From NCBI GenBank assembly GCA_009731375.1, contig BJOX01000102.1, positions 352,818 through 385,636 of the forward strand: 32,819 bases of DNA, given 5' to 3'. The stretch's first letter is position 1. Every line of letters starts with the position of its first letter. The notes under the pieces were generated by a model, which was given only the letters and a program-made list of their open reading frames with translations, was not told the origin of the DNA and did no database searches. The DNA is from Paulinella micropora. Lineage: Eukaryota > Cercozoa > Imbricatea > Euglyphida. A program made the position numbers and the translations under genes. Of the stretch, positions 1 to 8,186 are shown piece by piece.

Positions 1-316
1 AGTAAAATGCTTAATATAAGCAAGAATAAACAGTAAAAGCAAATTCTGCATGTTCGGCATTGTTATCATCATAGATTCATGGTAGCCGGGACTATGAAAA
101 AGTAGAAAAATTACCGTGTCGGACCGGTTCCTGCCCACCTCTGAAGATGAAGTTAAAGTGTATTACAATTAATAAAAACATATTTTAATATTATTTTTAT
201 ATGTTCTGCAATCAGGGAATTCATTTCCTTTCATTTCCACACGTTTTCAAAAAAGTCCATATACTTCATGGAAAATTTCGGAAAAAGGGATACCCCCAAG
301 ATTGTCGAATGTTTAG
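1..316. other. AT-rich flank without a recognisable gene
   Basis: No open frame of useful length is seen on either strand. The stretch is AT-rich and contains one GTCGGACC at 118-125, the same word that is clustered at 2040-2342, so the virus-like island may begin at or left of this point. The reading frame of the minus-strand gene at 317-535 does not continue into it. Confidence 0.6.
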
Positions 317-535
317 TTATACCACCCCGCCGATTGTTTCTGTTTGGTCAAAGAAACGAGTATTAATGCCATAAGTGAATACATTTTGTAATACTGGCGA
401 TAAAGTGGCCGTTCGCAATTCTCCGAAGGCCGTTGTAGGTAATGCGTCTCTTATAGCATCCGTTGATAATGAAGAAGAAGATGACGATGTAGTTGATGAC
501 GATGTCGTATTCGTGCTTTGACCAAACAAATTCAT
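317..535 (-). CDS. Truncated virion-type N-terminal domain protein (72 aa)
   Basis: A 72-residue protein starting at ATG 535-533. It has a Ser/Thr-rich leader (about residues 8-24) followed by a block reading AFGELRTATLSPVLQ, then FTYGIN. I recall this pattern (Ala-Phe-Gly-x-Leu/aliphatic, then Pro-Val-aliphatic-Gln and an aromatic-Tyr-x-Ile-Asn) from the N-termini of fibre-like or attachment virion proteins of algal and protist DNA viruses, related to the DAFGRLRVS-type motif. Such proteins normally run for hundreds of residues, whereas this one stops after ETIGGVV, and none of the three frames beyond 317 continues it convincingly. It therefore looks truncated. It is divergent from the gene at 585 with a 49-bp shared promoter region. 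Family assignment is inference from memory. Confidence 0.5.
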   Translation of the reverse strand: MNLFGQSTNTTSSSTTSSSSSSLSTDAIRDALPTTAFGELRTATLSPVLQNVFTYGINTRFFDQTETIGGVV

Positions 536-584
536 TTTATATTCAAGTTGATTTAATTTAAATCAACTTATATTATATAAAATC
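536..584. promoter_or_regulatory. Divergent promoter with a perfect 25-nt palindrome
   Basis: The 49 bp between two divergent start codons holds a palindrome at 545-569: two 12-nt arms (AAGTTGATTTAA and its exact complement) around a single T. On each side an A/T-rich ATATAAAAT-type box lies directly before the ATG (TATATAAAATC then ATG on plus, ATATAAAATG on minus). Such symmetry suggests an operator-like or dyad promoter element serving both genes. Very short leaders like this are usual in large DNA viruses and unusual for nuclear genes. Confidence 0.6.
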
Positions 585-860
585 ATGCCGATAATAATAC
601 GTGAATTGCCGAGTGATATAGTTGGACACATAAGGACATTTGTTTATTCAGAGACGTCCAAGATTGAGTATAAAAAAGAATTTTGTAATATATGTGGCTT
701 GTCTCGCACATTCCAGTCGCACCCTCCTATCATAGCAGTTGATATTGATAATGAAGATGGTGTTCAGTTTTTCACGATTTGTTCTATTAATTGCTATAGA
801 AGAGAGTCCAACATCAGAGCAAGATATCGCGAACCGCCTTTAATCGTTGTTAAGTATTAG
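585..860 (+). CDS. Small F-box-like / zinc-binding protein (91 aa), virus-like
   Basis: A 91-residue ORF starting at an ATG just after a TATATAAAAT box. The N-terminus reads ELPSDIVGHIRTFV, which has the LPxDI..hI spacing of an F-box helix as found in many giant-virus proteins. The middle and C-terminal parts carry CNIC (about residue 34) and CSINC (about residue 66), a plausible C2C2 zinc site. F-box proteins recruit substrates to SCF ubiquitin ligases, but only the first helix resembles one, so that role is weakly supported. The 3' end overlaps the end of the convergent gene at 850-1943 by 11 bp, a compact layout typical of viral rather than cellular DNA. No close family was recognised. Confidence 0.6.
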   Translation: MPIIIRELPSDIVGHIRTFVYSETSKIEYKKEFCNICGLSRTFQSHPPIIAVDIDNEDGVQFFTICSINCYRRESNIRARYREPPLIVVKY

Positions 861-1943
861 CCTTCTTTTTAATTCTCGTGCTTCTTCTTAATGGTGCTTT
901 TGTTTCCTCTTCTTTTTTTGCCTCGCTCTTCGTTGCTTTACTCTCTTCGCTGTCGCTCTTCGGCGCTTCGCCCCTCTTCTCTTTAATAAACGTATTGACA
1001 ATAACGGCTCCAATCCCGCTTAATTGTCGTAGTTTAGTATTTGTTATTTGCCCCTCGTAATCGCCCCATATCTGCTCAAGCAATTTATACTTATCCTCTC
1101 TACTAGCGCTTTTACCTAATGGTNNNNNNNNNNNNNNNNNNNNNNNNNNNNNNNNNNNNNNNNNNNNNNNNNNNNNNNNNNNNNNNNNNNNNNNNNNNNN
1201 NNNNNNNNNNNNNNNNNNNNNNNNNNNNNNNNNNNNNNNNNNNNNNNNNNNNNNNNNNNNNNNNNNNNNNNNNNNNNNNNNNNNNNNNNNNNNNNNNNNN
1301 NNNNNNNNNNNNNNNNNNNNNNNNNNNNNNNNNNNNNNNNNNNNNNNNNNNNNNNNNNNNNNNNNNNNNNNNNNNNNNNNNNNNNNNNNNNNNNNNNNNN
1401 NNNNNNNNNNNNNNNNNNNNNNNNNNNNNNNNNNNNNNNNNNNNNNNNNNNNNNNNNNNNNNNNNNNNNNNNNNNNNNNNNNNNNNNNNNNNNNNNNNNN
1501 NNNNNNNNNNNNNNNNNNNNNACATCACGGACATCAATCTGTATTTTTTGTTCATTTTTGGCTTTGACATCTTTCTTATATCCCTCAACGATATCAATCC
1601 GCTCGTCTTCATTTAGATTAAAATACTTATCCAGTTTGCTCATTTCATATACTTTTTCACTTTGGTTGGGCTCTATTGCTTTTTTTCTCACCTCAGAAAG
1701 TCTTTGCCTTCTACTATTCAAGTTTGGATACACGATAGCATATTTAGGATATATCACCTTTAGTGCCTCAAGCACCTCTTCATCACTCGTTGGCGTGCTA
1801 AATAAAGATATAATAGCATTATGAAAGGCTATACTTGGTTTTAATTCGCTATCGTAGAAGTTGGACACGACCTCATAAATTTTACTTTCAGTAGTAGCAA
1901 CTCTTAACTGCCTAACAAACTTCTTGTCATCTTCGCTCCACAT
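850..1943 (-). CDS. Uncharacterised virus-like protein with basic C-terminal tail, interrupted by an assembly gap
   Basis: ATG at 1943-1941 opens 140 residues (MWSEDDKKFVRQLRV...) that run into an N gap at 1521. On the other side (1123-850) an open frame starting PLGKSASREDKYKLL continues to a stop at 850. I treat both as one gene because the left part has no start before the gap and both are charged, helical-looking and minus-strand. The two frames differ by one gap-length unit, expected if the gap size is estimated. The C-terminus is an acidic/basic tail ending RRSTRIKKKANT, likely nucleic-acid binding or nuclear targeting. No enzyme motif is visible outside the gap. A TATATAAG box (1953-1960 on plus, read in reverse) lies about 10-18 bp upstream of the start. 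Function unknown; an integrase or structural role is possible but unsupported. Confidence 0.6.
1124..1521. other. Assembly gap (398 N)
   Basis: Unsequenced; it lies inside the minus-strand gene at 850-1943 and hides its central part. Confidence 0.99.
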
Positions 1944-2039
1944 TGGTCAGTGTATATAAGACAAGTCTATACTTTTTCTAAGTCAAAAATAGAAATCTCC
2001 CCACCCTGCGTTAAAAACACGTAAATCGTCGTTTAACAA

Positions 2040-2342
2040 GGTCGGACACCTGAGAGTGCTATTAAGCACACAAGAGAGAGAAATTCGTTTTAGTATTAAT
2101 AGTGGCCGACCTGTCCGAGTCCGACCTTTTTTTTTAGAAATTTTTTTAGGTCTATTAGACAAAAGGGGGACAGGAGGAATTTTTTTTTTTTTTTTTTTTT
2201 TATAAAAGGTCGGACAGGTCGGACAATAAAAAAAATGTGTAATACGAAGAAGAATTATATAATAAATACCGAAATTTAATGAGGAAAAAGTGGCCGACCT
2301 TTAAAAAATAGGGTCGGACACGGCCGACCTTAAGGTCGGACA
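2040..2342. promoter_or_regulatory. Cluster of GGTCGGACA / GGCCGACC motifs in both orientations
   Basis: Copies seen: GGTCGGACA at 2040, 2208, 2217 (in tandem), 2312 and 2334; GGCCGACC at 2104, 2292 and 2322; GTCCGACC at 2119, with a TGTCCGAG at 2112. They occupy about 300 bp between the divergent genes starting at 1943 (minus) and 2682 (plus), mixed with A/T runs including T22 at 2180-2201. Repeated dyad-capable words in an intergenic divergent region suggest a protein-binding array, either a promoter array or a replication-origin-like site. One further copy lies at 118-125. Confidence 0.65.
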
Positions 2343-2423
2343 GCAACAGGAGAAGGTATTATCACTCACCCTGCTCTTATATTCACCCAAAAAAAAATCG
2401 TTATAGCAAAAAAGGCGTATGAT

Positions 2424-2506
2424 GTTTGATATGATAATCAGCCAGAATTGAACTGGCAACCAATTTTTTCAACGGCATGCTCACTAACCACTTAAACACA
2501 TCAAAC
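2424..2506 (-). tRNA. Degenerate tRNA-like sequence (possible tRNA-Phe pseudogene)
   Basis: Read on the minus strand. A perfect T-arm (GCCAG, loop TTCAATT, CTGGC; 2457-2441) forms a good B box, AGTTCAATTCT. Upstream, TGTTTAAGTGG resembles an A box, and the D-stem GTTT/GAGC pairs with wobbles. A loop TTGAAAA would give anticodon GAA (Phe), but the anticodon stem pairs poorly beyond CC/GG and a run of six A enlarges the loop. The ends GTTTGAT (2506-2500) and ATCAAAC (2430-2424) pair perfectly but are displaced by about 10 nt from the T-arm. It is either a decayed tRNA or a tRNA-like element. tRNA genes are favourite targets for tyrosine-recombinase integration, which would fit a virus-like island. 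Confidence 0.4.
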
Positions 2507-2606
2507 CCCGCCTGCTAATTTATTGAAAAAAATGGTATTTGAAGTATTGCCGTAAGACAATTTTTTTGAGAAAATTCTAGAAATTCTATTTCCGGAATAT
2601 CACCAT

Positions 2607-2676
2607 GCGCCAATGCGCCAAAAACCCCTTACTGCGAAATATTTGCTTGCGCCAAAAAAACGAAGTTTTGGCGCAA
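2607..2676. promoter_or_regulatory. Four E2F-like GCGCCAA/TTTTGGCGC sites, two in an 11-bp inverted repeat
   Basis: GCGCCAA occurs at 2607 and GCGCCAAAAA at 2615. TTGCGCCAAAA at 2647-2657 is mirrored exactly by TTTTGGCGCAA at 2666-2676 across 8 nt. The core TTTTGGCGC matches the textbook E2F/DP binding consensus (TTTSSCGC). All four lie within 75 bp upstream of the preferred start codon at 2682. A hairpin in the transcript is an alternative reading. Binding by E2F is inferred only. Confidence 0.45.
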
Positions 2677-2681
2677 CAAGT

Positions 2682-3046
2682 ATGGCTGAAGACACGATTT
2701 CGGATAGACTTAAAACCAAAAATGACTGGATTGAAATATTTGAAACGATGAAGAGAGGAATAGATAGACTCAAAAAAGATAAAATAGTATGCGAAGAAAG
2801 AATTTCTAAAGCAGACAAAGAAATCGCTCGTCTTGTTGAAAAGAAGCAGCCTGAAATAGTCAAGGTTGATGCTATTAACGAGATGTTGCGCCGATTGAGT
2901 ATTGAAAATAATGAAGTAGAGGAAGATAAAATCGCTCGCTTGAGAAAAAAGAAATTGGAACAGAAAAAAAGTAAAGAAATAGATAATTTCTATAGATGGA
3001 AAAAAGATAATCGTGGCCAACTTTCCGCAATTGTCATGAATAATAT
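2682..3046 (+). CDS. Coiled-coil protein, 3' end lost in gap
   Basis: The ATG at 2682 (MAEDTISDRLKTKNDW...) opens 121 codons before the N gap. An in-frame ATG at 2613 would add 23 residues, but that stretch is the translation of the GCGCCAA repeats, so I prefer 2682. Residues about 20-110 are rich in Lys/Glu with regularly spaced Leu/Ile (RLKKDKI, ISKADKEIARLVEKK, LRKKKLEQKKSKEI), i.e. a long coiled coil. There is no catalytic motif. The gene is divergent from the gene at 850-1943, across the GGTCGGACA cluster. Virus-like by context; function unknown. Confidence 0.6.
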
Positions 3047-3886
3047 NNNNNNNNNNNNNNNNNNNNNNNNNNNNNNNNNNNNNNNNNNNNNNNNNNNNNN
3101 NNNNNNNNNNNNNNNNNNNNNNNNNNNNNNNNNNNNNNNNNNNNNNNNNNNNNNNNNNNNNNNNNNNNNNNNNNNNNNNNNNNNNNNNNNNNNNNNNNNN
3201 NNNNNNNNNNNNNNNNNNNNNNNNNNNNNNNNNNNNNNNNNNNNNNNNNNNNNNNNNNNNNNNNNNNNNNNNNNNNNNNNNNNNNNNNNNNNNNNNNNNN
3301 NNNNNNNNNNNNNNNNNNNNNNNNNNNNNNNNNNNNNNNNNNNNNNNNNNNNNNNNNNNNNNNNNNNNNNNNNNNNNNNNNNNNNNNNNNNNNNNNNNNN
3401 NNNNNNNNNNNNNNNNNNNNNNNNNNNNNNNNNNNNNNNNNNNNNNNNNNNNNNNNNNNNNNNNNNNNNNNNNNNNNNNNNNNNNNNNNNNNNNNNNNNN
3501 NNNNNNNNNNNNNNNNNNNNNNNNNNNNNNNNNNNNNNNNNNNNNNNNNNNNNNNNNNNNNNNNNNNNNNNNNNNNNNNNNNNNNNNNNNNNNNNNNNNN
3601 NNNNNNNNNNNNNNNNNNNNNNNNNNNNNNNNNNNNNNNNNNNNNNNNNNNNNNNNNNNNNNNNNNNNNNNNNNNNNNNNNNNNNNNNNNNNNNNNNNNN
3701 NNNNNNNNNNNNNNNNNNNNNNNNNNNNNNNNNNNNNNNNNNNNNNNNNNNNNNNNNNNNNNNNNNNNNNNNNNNNNNNNNNNNNNNNNNNNNNNNNNNN
3801 NNNNNNNNNNNNNNNNNNNNNNNNNNNNNNNNNNNNNNNNNNNNNNNNNNNNNNNNNNNNNNNNNNNNNNNNNNNNNNNNNNNNNN
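3047..3886. other. Assembly gap (840 N)
   Basis: Unsequenced; it hides the end of the coiled-coil gene and any other gene between it and 3887. Confidence 0.99.
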
Positions 3887-4064
3887 TGTTTTTTATCGTT
3901 ATTTTGTTGAAATCTCTCTTAGTGTGCTTCATGTGTCGTTTTTTGTAAAACAAAGATATGTTTTTGATATGTTTGAATGTCTGTTTTTGTTGTGTCCTAT
4001 GTTGTGTTTTTATGTTTCTAATGCTTATTTTATAATATAAAACATAGACCTGTCTATCCAACAT
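3887..4064 (-). CDS. Possible basic ORF running into the gap (weak)
   Basis: A minus-strand frame starts at 4064 and is open for 59 residues up to the gap. It is rich in Lys, His, Gln and Thr (for example NIKTQHRTQQKQTFKH). The plus strand is also open here, and composition is a T/G versus A/C biased stretch, so this may be non-coding. It is listed only because the gap prevents a decision. No family recognised. Confidence 0.2.
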
Positions 4065-4241
4065 AAATGATCATGATATATATATATATATATACTAAAT
4101 ATGAATCTAAATATAATGTATGTGCACGTATACACTTTGATGACAGAACATGCGACAGTGATGACAACCCCTCTCCTTTCCTGTACATTTTCCCCGGAAG
4201 GCTAATTACTAACTATTAGTATCTACCTATCTTTTTTTTCT

Positions 4242-4406
4242 TCAACTGATCAACTTTTAATCAGAGAATACTTGCCACTATCTATAATCGACTGTGAAGC
4301 AACCTTCTCAGTAGTAAGACTCCGTTTGTTATTTCTCACGGCATGCATATGCCAAAATTGTCTAGTTTGGAACTTTTTGTTCTATAATATTATATCATAT
4401 GAATAA
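4242..4406 (+). pseudogene. hAT-family transposase dimerisation domain relic
   Basis: One plus-strand frame, with no ATG, reads STDQLL, then LPLSIIDCEATFSVVRLR, then TACICQNCL and FLFYNIISYE before TAA at 4404-4406. This follows the hAT C-terminal dimerisation domain: LPxS...CE(R)xFS..RR.K...R....Q.RL..LALLYI. The conserved Leu-Pro, Cys-Glu, Phe-Ser, Arg and the Gln-x-x-Leu spacing are retained, while the Arg after Glu is now Ala and the R.T/S motif is partly lost. Only this last ~55-residue domain is found, with no catalytic RNase-H-fold part nearby on either side, so it is a 3' fragment of a dead transposon. Assigned by eye. Confidence 0.6.
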
Positions 4407-5780
4407 ATACTGACGAAAGTTCAACTTCTGAAAACATCCTTTAAATGTCCCTAGTAAGCTTATCAGGGGGGTTTATTAATAACATTTCGGGTCCGGCAGA
4501 GCCGAGGTGTAATAGATGTAATTAGATGGGTGTTTGGGCCCGCAGTGCACGTGTACCTGAAGCAGTGGGGGGGCCAAAGCCAACCTCGCGCTGCCGACCC
4601 CGCCTCGCGTTGGCGTACGGTCCCCTTCGCAGTTTGTAGCACTTAATTATACACAAACTCTGTAGTTTTACTAAGTTAATATTACATTAAATTTTACAGA
4701 AACACTCATGATTAATATAACTTTTATTAACACAAGAGACTCCAACACTTGCTATAAATTGAAATTTGTGACTGAAGTATCAAAGAAACTGAACTTCCAT
4801 ACTGTGACAAATACATTGGACATTTGTAATTAGACACTTCCTCCTCGGGAATCAAGTATGTCGGCGTTATTCACTTCAACTTGTGAGTCGGACTTACTTA
4901 TCAGTTGAAAGTTAATAGTAGTCATGAGTCGTTACTGTTATTAATATTCAAGCTAAGATTATTATTGGTTTTATCAGACTGAGCACTTCAAGAGTCAAGT
5001 TAACGACCGGCCAAAACCTTTACCGCTGATAAGATACTCTTTTTGACCCGGGTTCCTGATTAGATTCTTCTCTGACTGCACGACTGTTTCGACTTCACTA
5101 ACTAGTTTTCGATTTCGTTCAGAAATGATTTCAAACTATCAGTTCAAAGTTCTTTTTAGCTATTGCCATTTTCCCCATCCGCATTACCTTTTTCCCCGAT
5201 TTCCCGCCGTGAACACGTTTTACGGTAAATTTTGTGGACAAAGAGACGGATTCGCGGAAAAACAGAATATCTAAGTGTCTTTTCCATTCCCAGTCATTTT
5301 CGCGGCCTAGGCTTCCCAAATCGATTTGGGAATTTTCAAGTCTAATAACACGCCGCGACACTATCCGTTTCAAATGACTGTTAACTTGAAGACTCGCGAC
5401 ACAATTCGTTTGGGAATTGGAGACCTCACAATTTACGTTCTACACTTCAAGATCGTACGTTGCACCCAAGCCTGCAATGAGTTCGAAATTATGTAAATAA
5501 ACGAAGTGACCTCTCTACTATTTACTTGTATTTCACCTGCTCACTCAGAGTCAGGACTCAAAGCAGCCATAGTGTTTTTATTAAGAGTTCGTTGTATCTG
5601 CCTACTCGAAGAGTTGCATACAAACTCACAGTTTTTAATGGCCGGCAGGACTTTTTAGTGAGTGACTTGTTCTGATACTGGTGGCACCTGGCCGCACCAG
5701 CTGTTTACCATTACCTTTTTTACCAATATCAGTACGTTTCGTAGGTCATTTTCTAGACAGTACTCATGAGTCTTTTCGAC
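4407..5780. other. Intergenic DNA without a recognisable gene
   Basis: About 1.4 kb of mixed AT-rich sequence. The only notable part is a GC- and CpG-rich islet at about 4535-4635, which contains an inverted GCCAAC / GTTGGC pair with CTCGCG repeated inside. The longest frame (5131-5373, minus) has no family signature and I do not call it. Confidence 0.6.
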
Positions 5781-5786
5781 ATGTAT

Positions 5787-5850
5787 ACATACATACATAC
5801 ATACAGAGTCATACATACATGCATACATACATCTATCTATCTTTCTATCC

Positions 5851-5896
<46 letters not shown>

Positions 5897-5897
5897 A

Positions 5898-5993
<96 letters not shown>

Positions 5994-6067
5994 CTCATCT
6001 ATCTATCTATCTATCCACCTATCTATCCATCTACCTATCTATCTATCTGTCTGTCTGTCTGTCTGTC
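5787..6067. repeat. CATA then CTAT then CTGT microsatellite
   Basis: (TACA)n to about 5832, (TATC)n to about 6045 with few interruptions, then (TCTG)n to 6067. The change of unit along one array is typical of slippage plus point mutation. Confidence 0.95.
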
Positions 6068-6209
6068 TTGCATGCATGCGTGATAATTACTCGGGTTGAG
6101 TAAAATTAAAAGAAAGTTAAGTAACATTAAAAAATGTTTTCCTTGTGGCTTTGTTAACTGAAAACTTATGAAAGGAATGAAAATGAGATATGATTAGGAC
6201 TATTGTAGG

Positions 6210-6276
6210 AGGAGGAGGAGGAGGAAGAAGAAGAAGAAGAAGAAGAAGAAGAAGAAGAAGAAGAAGAAGAAGAAGA
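6210..6276. repeat. GGA/GAA microsatellite
   Basis: (GGA)n passes into (AGA)n over about 66 bp. Confidence 0.95.
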
Positions 6277-6358
6277 GAGGTGTCCCCCGGAAGAGCATTG
6301 TCACAGCGCCTACATCTTATTGGTCATATATTGGTATTAGATAGATAGATAGATAGAT

Positions 6359-6558
6359 GAAATATCGACTAATGTCAGAAAAAAGGAGCTTCTGATTTCG
6401 TCAACCAGGAAGTCTGTGGGTAAAGTATTAACCCGATGCCCAGCTAAGCCGTGATGTTTGCACGGAAGGGACTGATACAGGCAATACCAAAGCTTCCTAG
6501 TACCAGGCGGGGCCAGGGCTCGTTCCATAAAGCGCCCCTTGCAGAACGAGCTCCCACA
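6359..6558. repeat. ~200-bp dispersed unit, copy 1
   Basis: Non-microsatellite DNA beginning ATATCGACTAATGTCAG and ending GAGCTCCCACA, flanked on both sides by GATA repeats. A nearly identical copy starts 454 bp downstream. The minus strand is open for about 60 codons in both copies (reading LAPPGTR...[14 protein letters not shown]), but with near-identity at DNA level this is no evidence of coding. It is probably a fragment of a transposon or SINE. Confidence 0.75.
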
Positions 6559-6570
6559 GATAGATAGATT

Positions 6571-6615
<45 letters not shown>

Positions 6616-6663
6616 GTATAGGTAGATAGAGAGATAGGTAGATAGGTATGTAGGTAGGTAGGC

Positions 6664-6705
<42 letters not shown>

Positions 6706-6733
6706 GGTAGATTAGATAGATAGATAGATAGAT

Positions 6734-6812
<79 letters not shown>
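6559..6812. repeat. GATA array with GGTA interruptions
   Basis: (GATA)n with short (GGTA)n and (TATA) patches between the two copies of the ~200-bp unit. Confidence 0.95.
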
Positions 6813-6813
<1 letters not shown>

Positions 6814-6986
6814 GAGATATCGACTAATGTCAGAAAAAAGGAGCTTCTGATTTCGTCAACCAAGGAAGTCTGTAAGTAAAGTATTAACCCGATGCCCAGC
6901 TAAGCCGTGATGTTTGCACGGAAGGGACTGATACAGGCAATACCAAAGCTCCCTAGTACCAGGCGGGGCCAGGGCTCGTTCCATAA
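6813..6986. repeat. ~200-bp dispersed unit, copy 2 (cut by gap)
   Basis: Same sequence as 6359-6534 with only a handful of differences (for example one extra A after GTCAACCA). It breaks off at the N gap at 6987. The high identity suggests recent duplication or gene conversion of a block containing unit plus GATA array. Confidence 0.8.
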
Positions 6987-7106
6987 NNNNNNNNNNNNNN
7001 NNNNNNNNNNNNNNNNNNNNNNNNNNNNNNNNNNNNNNNNNNNNNNNNNNNNNNNNNNNNNNNNNNNNNNNNNNNNNNNNNNNNNNNNNNNNNNNNNNNN
7101 NNNNNN
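6987..7106. other. Assembly gap (120 N)
   Basis: Unsequenced; it begins inside the second ~200-bp unit and ends inside a GATA array. Confidence 0.99.
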
Positions 7107-7153
<47 letters not shown>

Positions 7154-7197
7154 CAGATAGACAGATAGACAGATAGATAGAAGATAGATAGATAGAC

Positions 7198-7276
<79 letters not shown>

Positions 7277-7334
7277 AAGATAGATGGATAGAAAGATAGG
7301 TAGATAGGTAGATAGATAGATAGATGGATAGATG

Positions 7335-7377
<43 letters not shown>

Positions 7378-7456
7378 GGATAGATAGATGGATGGATAGA
7401 TAGATAGATGGATAGATAGATAGATAGATAGATAGGTAGGTAGGTAGGTAGGTAGG

Positions 7457-7515
<59 letters not shown>

Positions 7516-7516
7516 G
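7107..7516. repeat. GATA array with GACA, GGTA and GGAT variants
   Basis: About 410 bp of (GATA)n with interspersed variant units, including a (GGTA) block near 7435-7458. Confidence 0.95.
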
Positions 7517-7652
7517 TTCACACCATGGAGCTGAGGTGTCCGCCGAATGAGCATGCTCCCAGCATGTGGATTTTTTGGCCAGCGACGCAGACGCGCAACC
7601 AAGCCGTCTCTTGTATGCAAATATGTAAGGAGGTAAGTTGGTAAATAAGTGG

Positions 7653-7683
<31 letters not shown>

Positions 7684-7717
7684 GTAAGTAAGTAAGTAAG
7701 TAAGTAAGCAAGTAAGC

Positions 7718-7750
<33 letters not shown>

Positions 7751-7980
7751 TGTCGCCGCCGCACAATCAGGGGCCACCGTCTCCCTGTGTGAGTGTATGT
7801 ATGATAGATAGTAGACGGCTGGATAGATCGATAGATAGTAGGTTAGTTAGTAGCTAGGCATATATCGAGGTAGGTAACTGGCCGCGCAACCAAACCACTC
7901 GTACTGAATTGAAGCCCCCTCTCCCTGAATGAGTGATTGTGTGTGTGTTTGAGAGAGAGGGAGGGAGAGGGAGAGAGAGA

Positions 7981-7982
<2 letters not shown>
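7517..7982. repeat. AAGT array between short unique spacers
   Basis: Unique spacer 7517-7628, then (AAGT)n at about 7629-7750, then unique spacers 7751-7830 and 7860-7935. CGCGCAACCAA occurs at about 7593 and again at about 7882 in otherwise different spacers, so these may be pieces of one older element. No gene is seen. Confidence 0.75.
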
Positions 7983-8030
<48 letters not shown>

Positions 8031-8060
8031 GGGGGGAGGGGGGGGGGGGGGGGGGGGGGG
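7983..8060. repeat. Poly-G tract (about 78 nt)
   Basis: Nearly pure G with two single A interruptions (8030, 8037). It is capable of G-quadruplex formation and error-prone in sequencing, so its length is unreliable. Confidence 0.9.
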
Positions 8061-8077
8061 AAGAGGGAGTGAGAGGG

Positions 8078-8155
8078 ATATATTATATATATATACATAC
8101 ATACATATATATATACATACATATATATATTATATATATATATAGAGAGAGAGAG

Positions 8156-8186
<31 letters not shown>

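Noticed and set aside
2613-2681. Start of the coiled-coil gene at 2613
   Set aside because: The extra 23 residues are only the translation of the repeated GCGCCAA words; ATG 2682 follows the inverted repeat and begins the protein-like part. Not fully excluded.
5131-5373. 80-aa minus-strand ORF
   Set aside because: No recognisable motif, in DNA with no other coding sign; an ORF of this length is expected by chance.
5681-6103. Long frame rich in SIYLSIYL on plus
   Set aside because: It is the translation of (TATC)n, which lacks stops in several frames; the same applies to the YLSI-type frames at 6444-7777 and 12795-18540.
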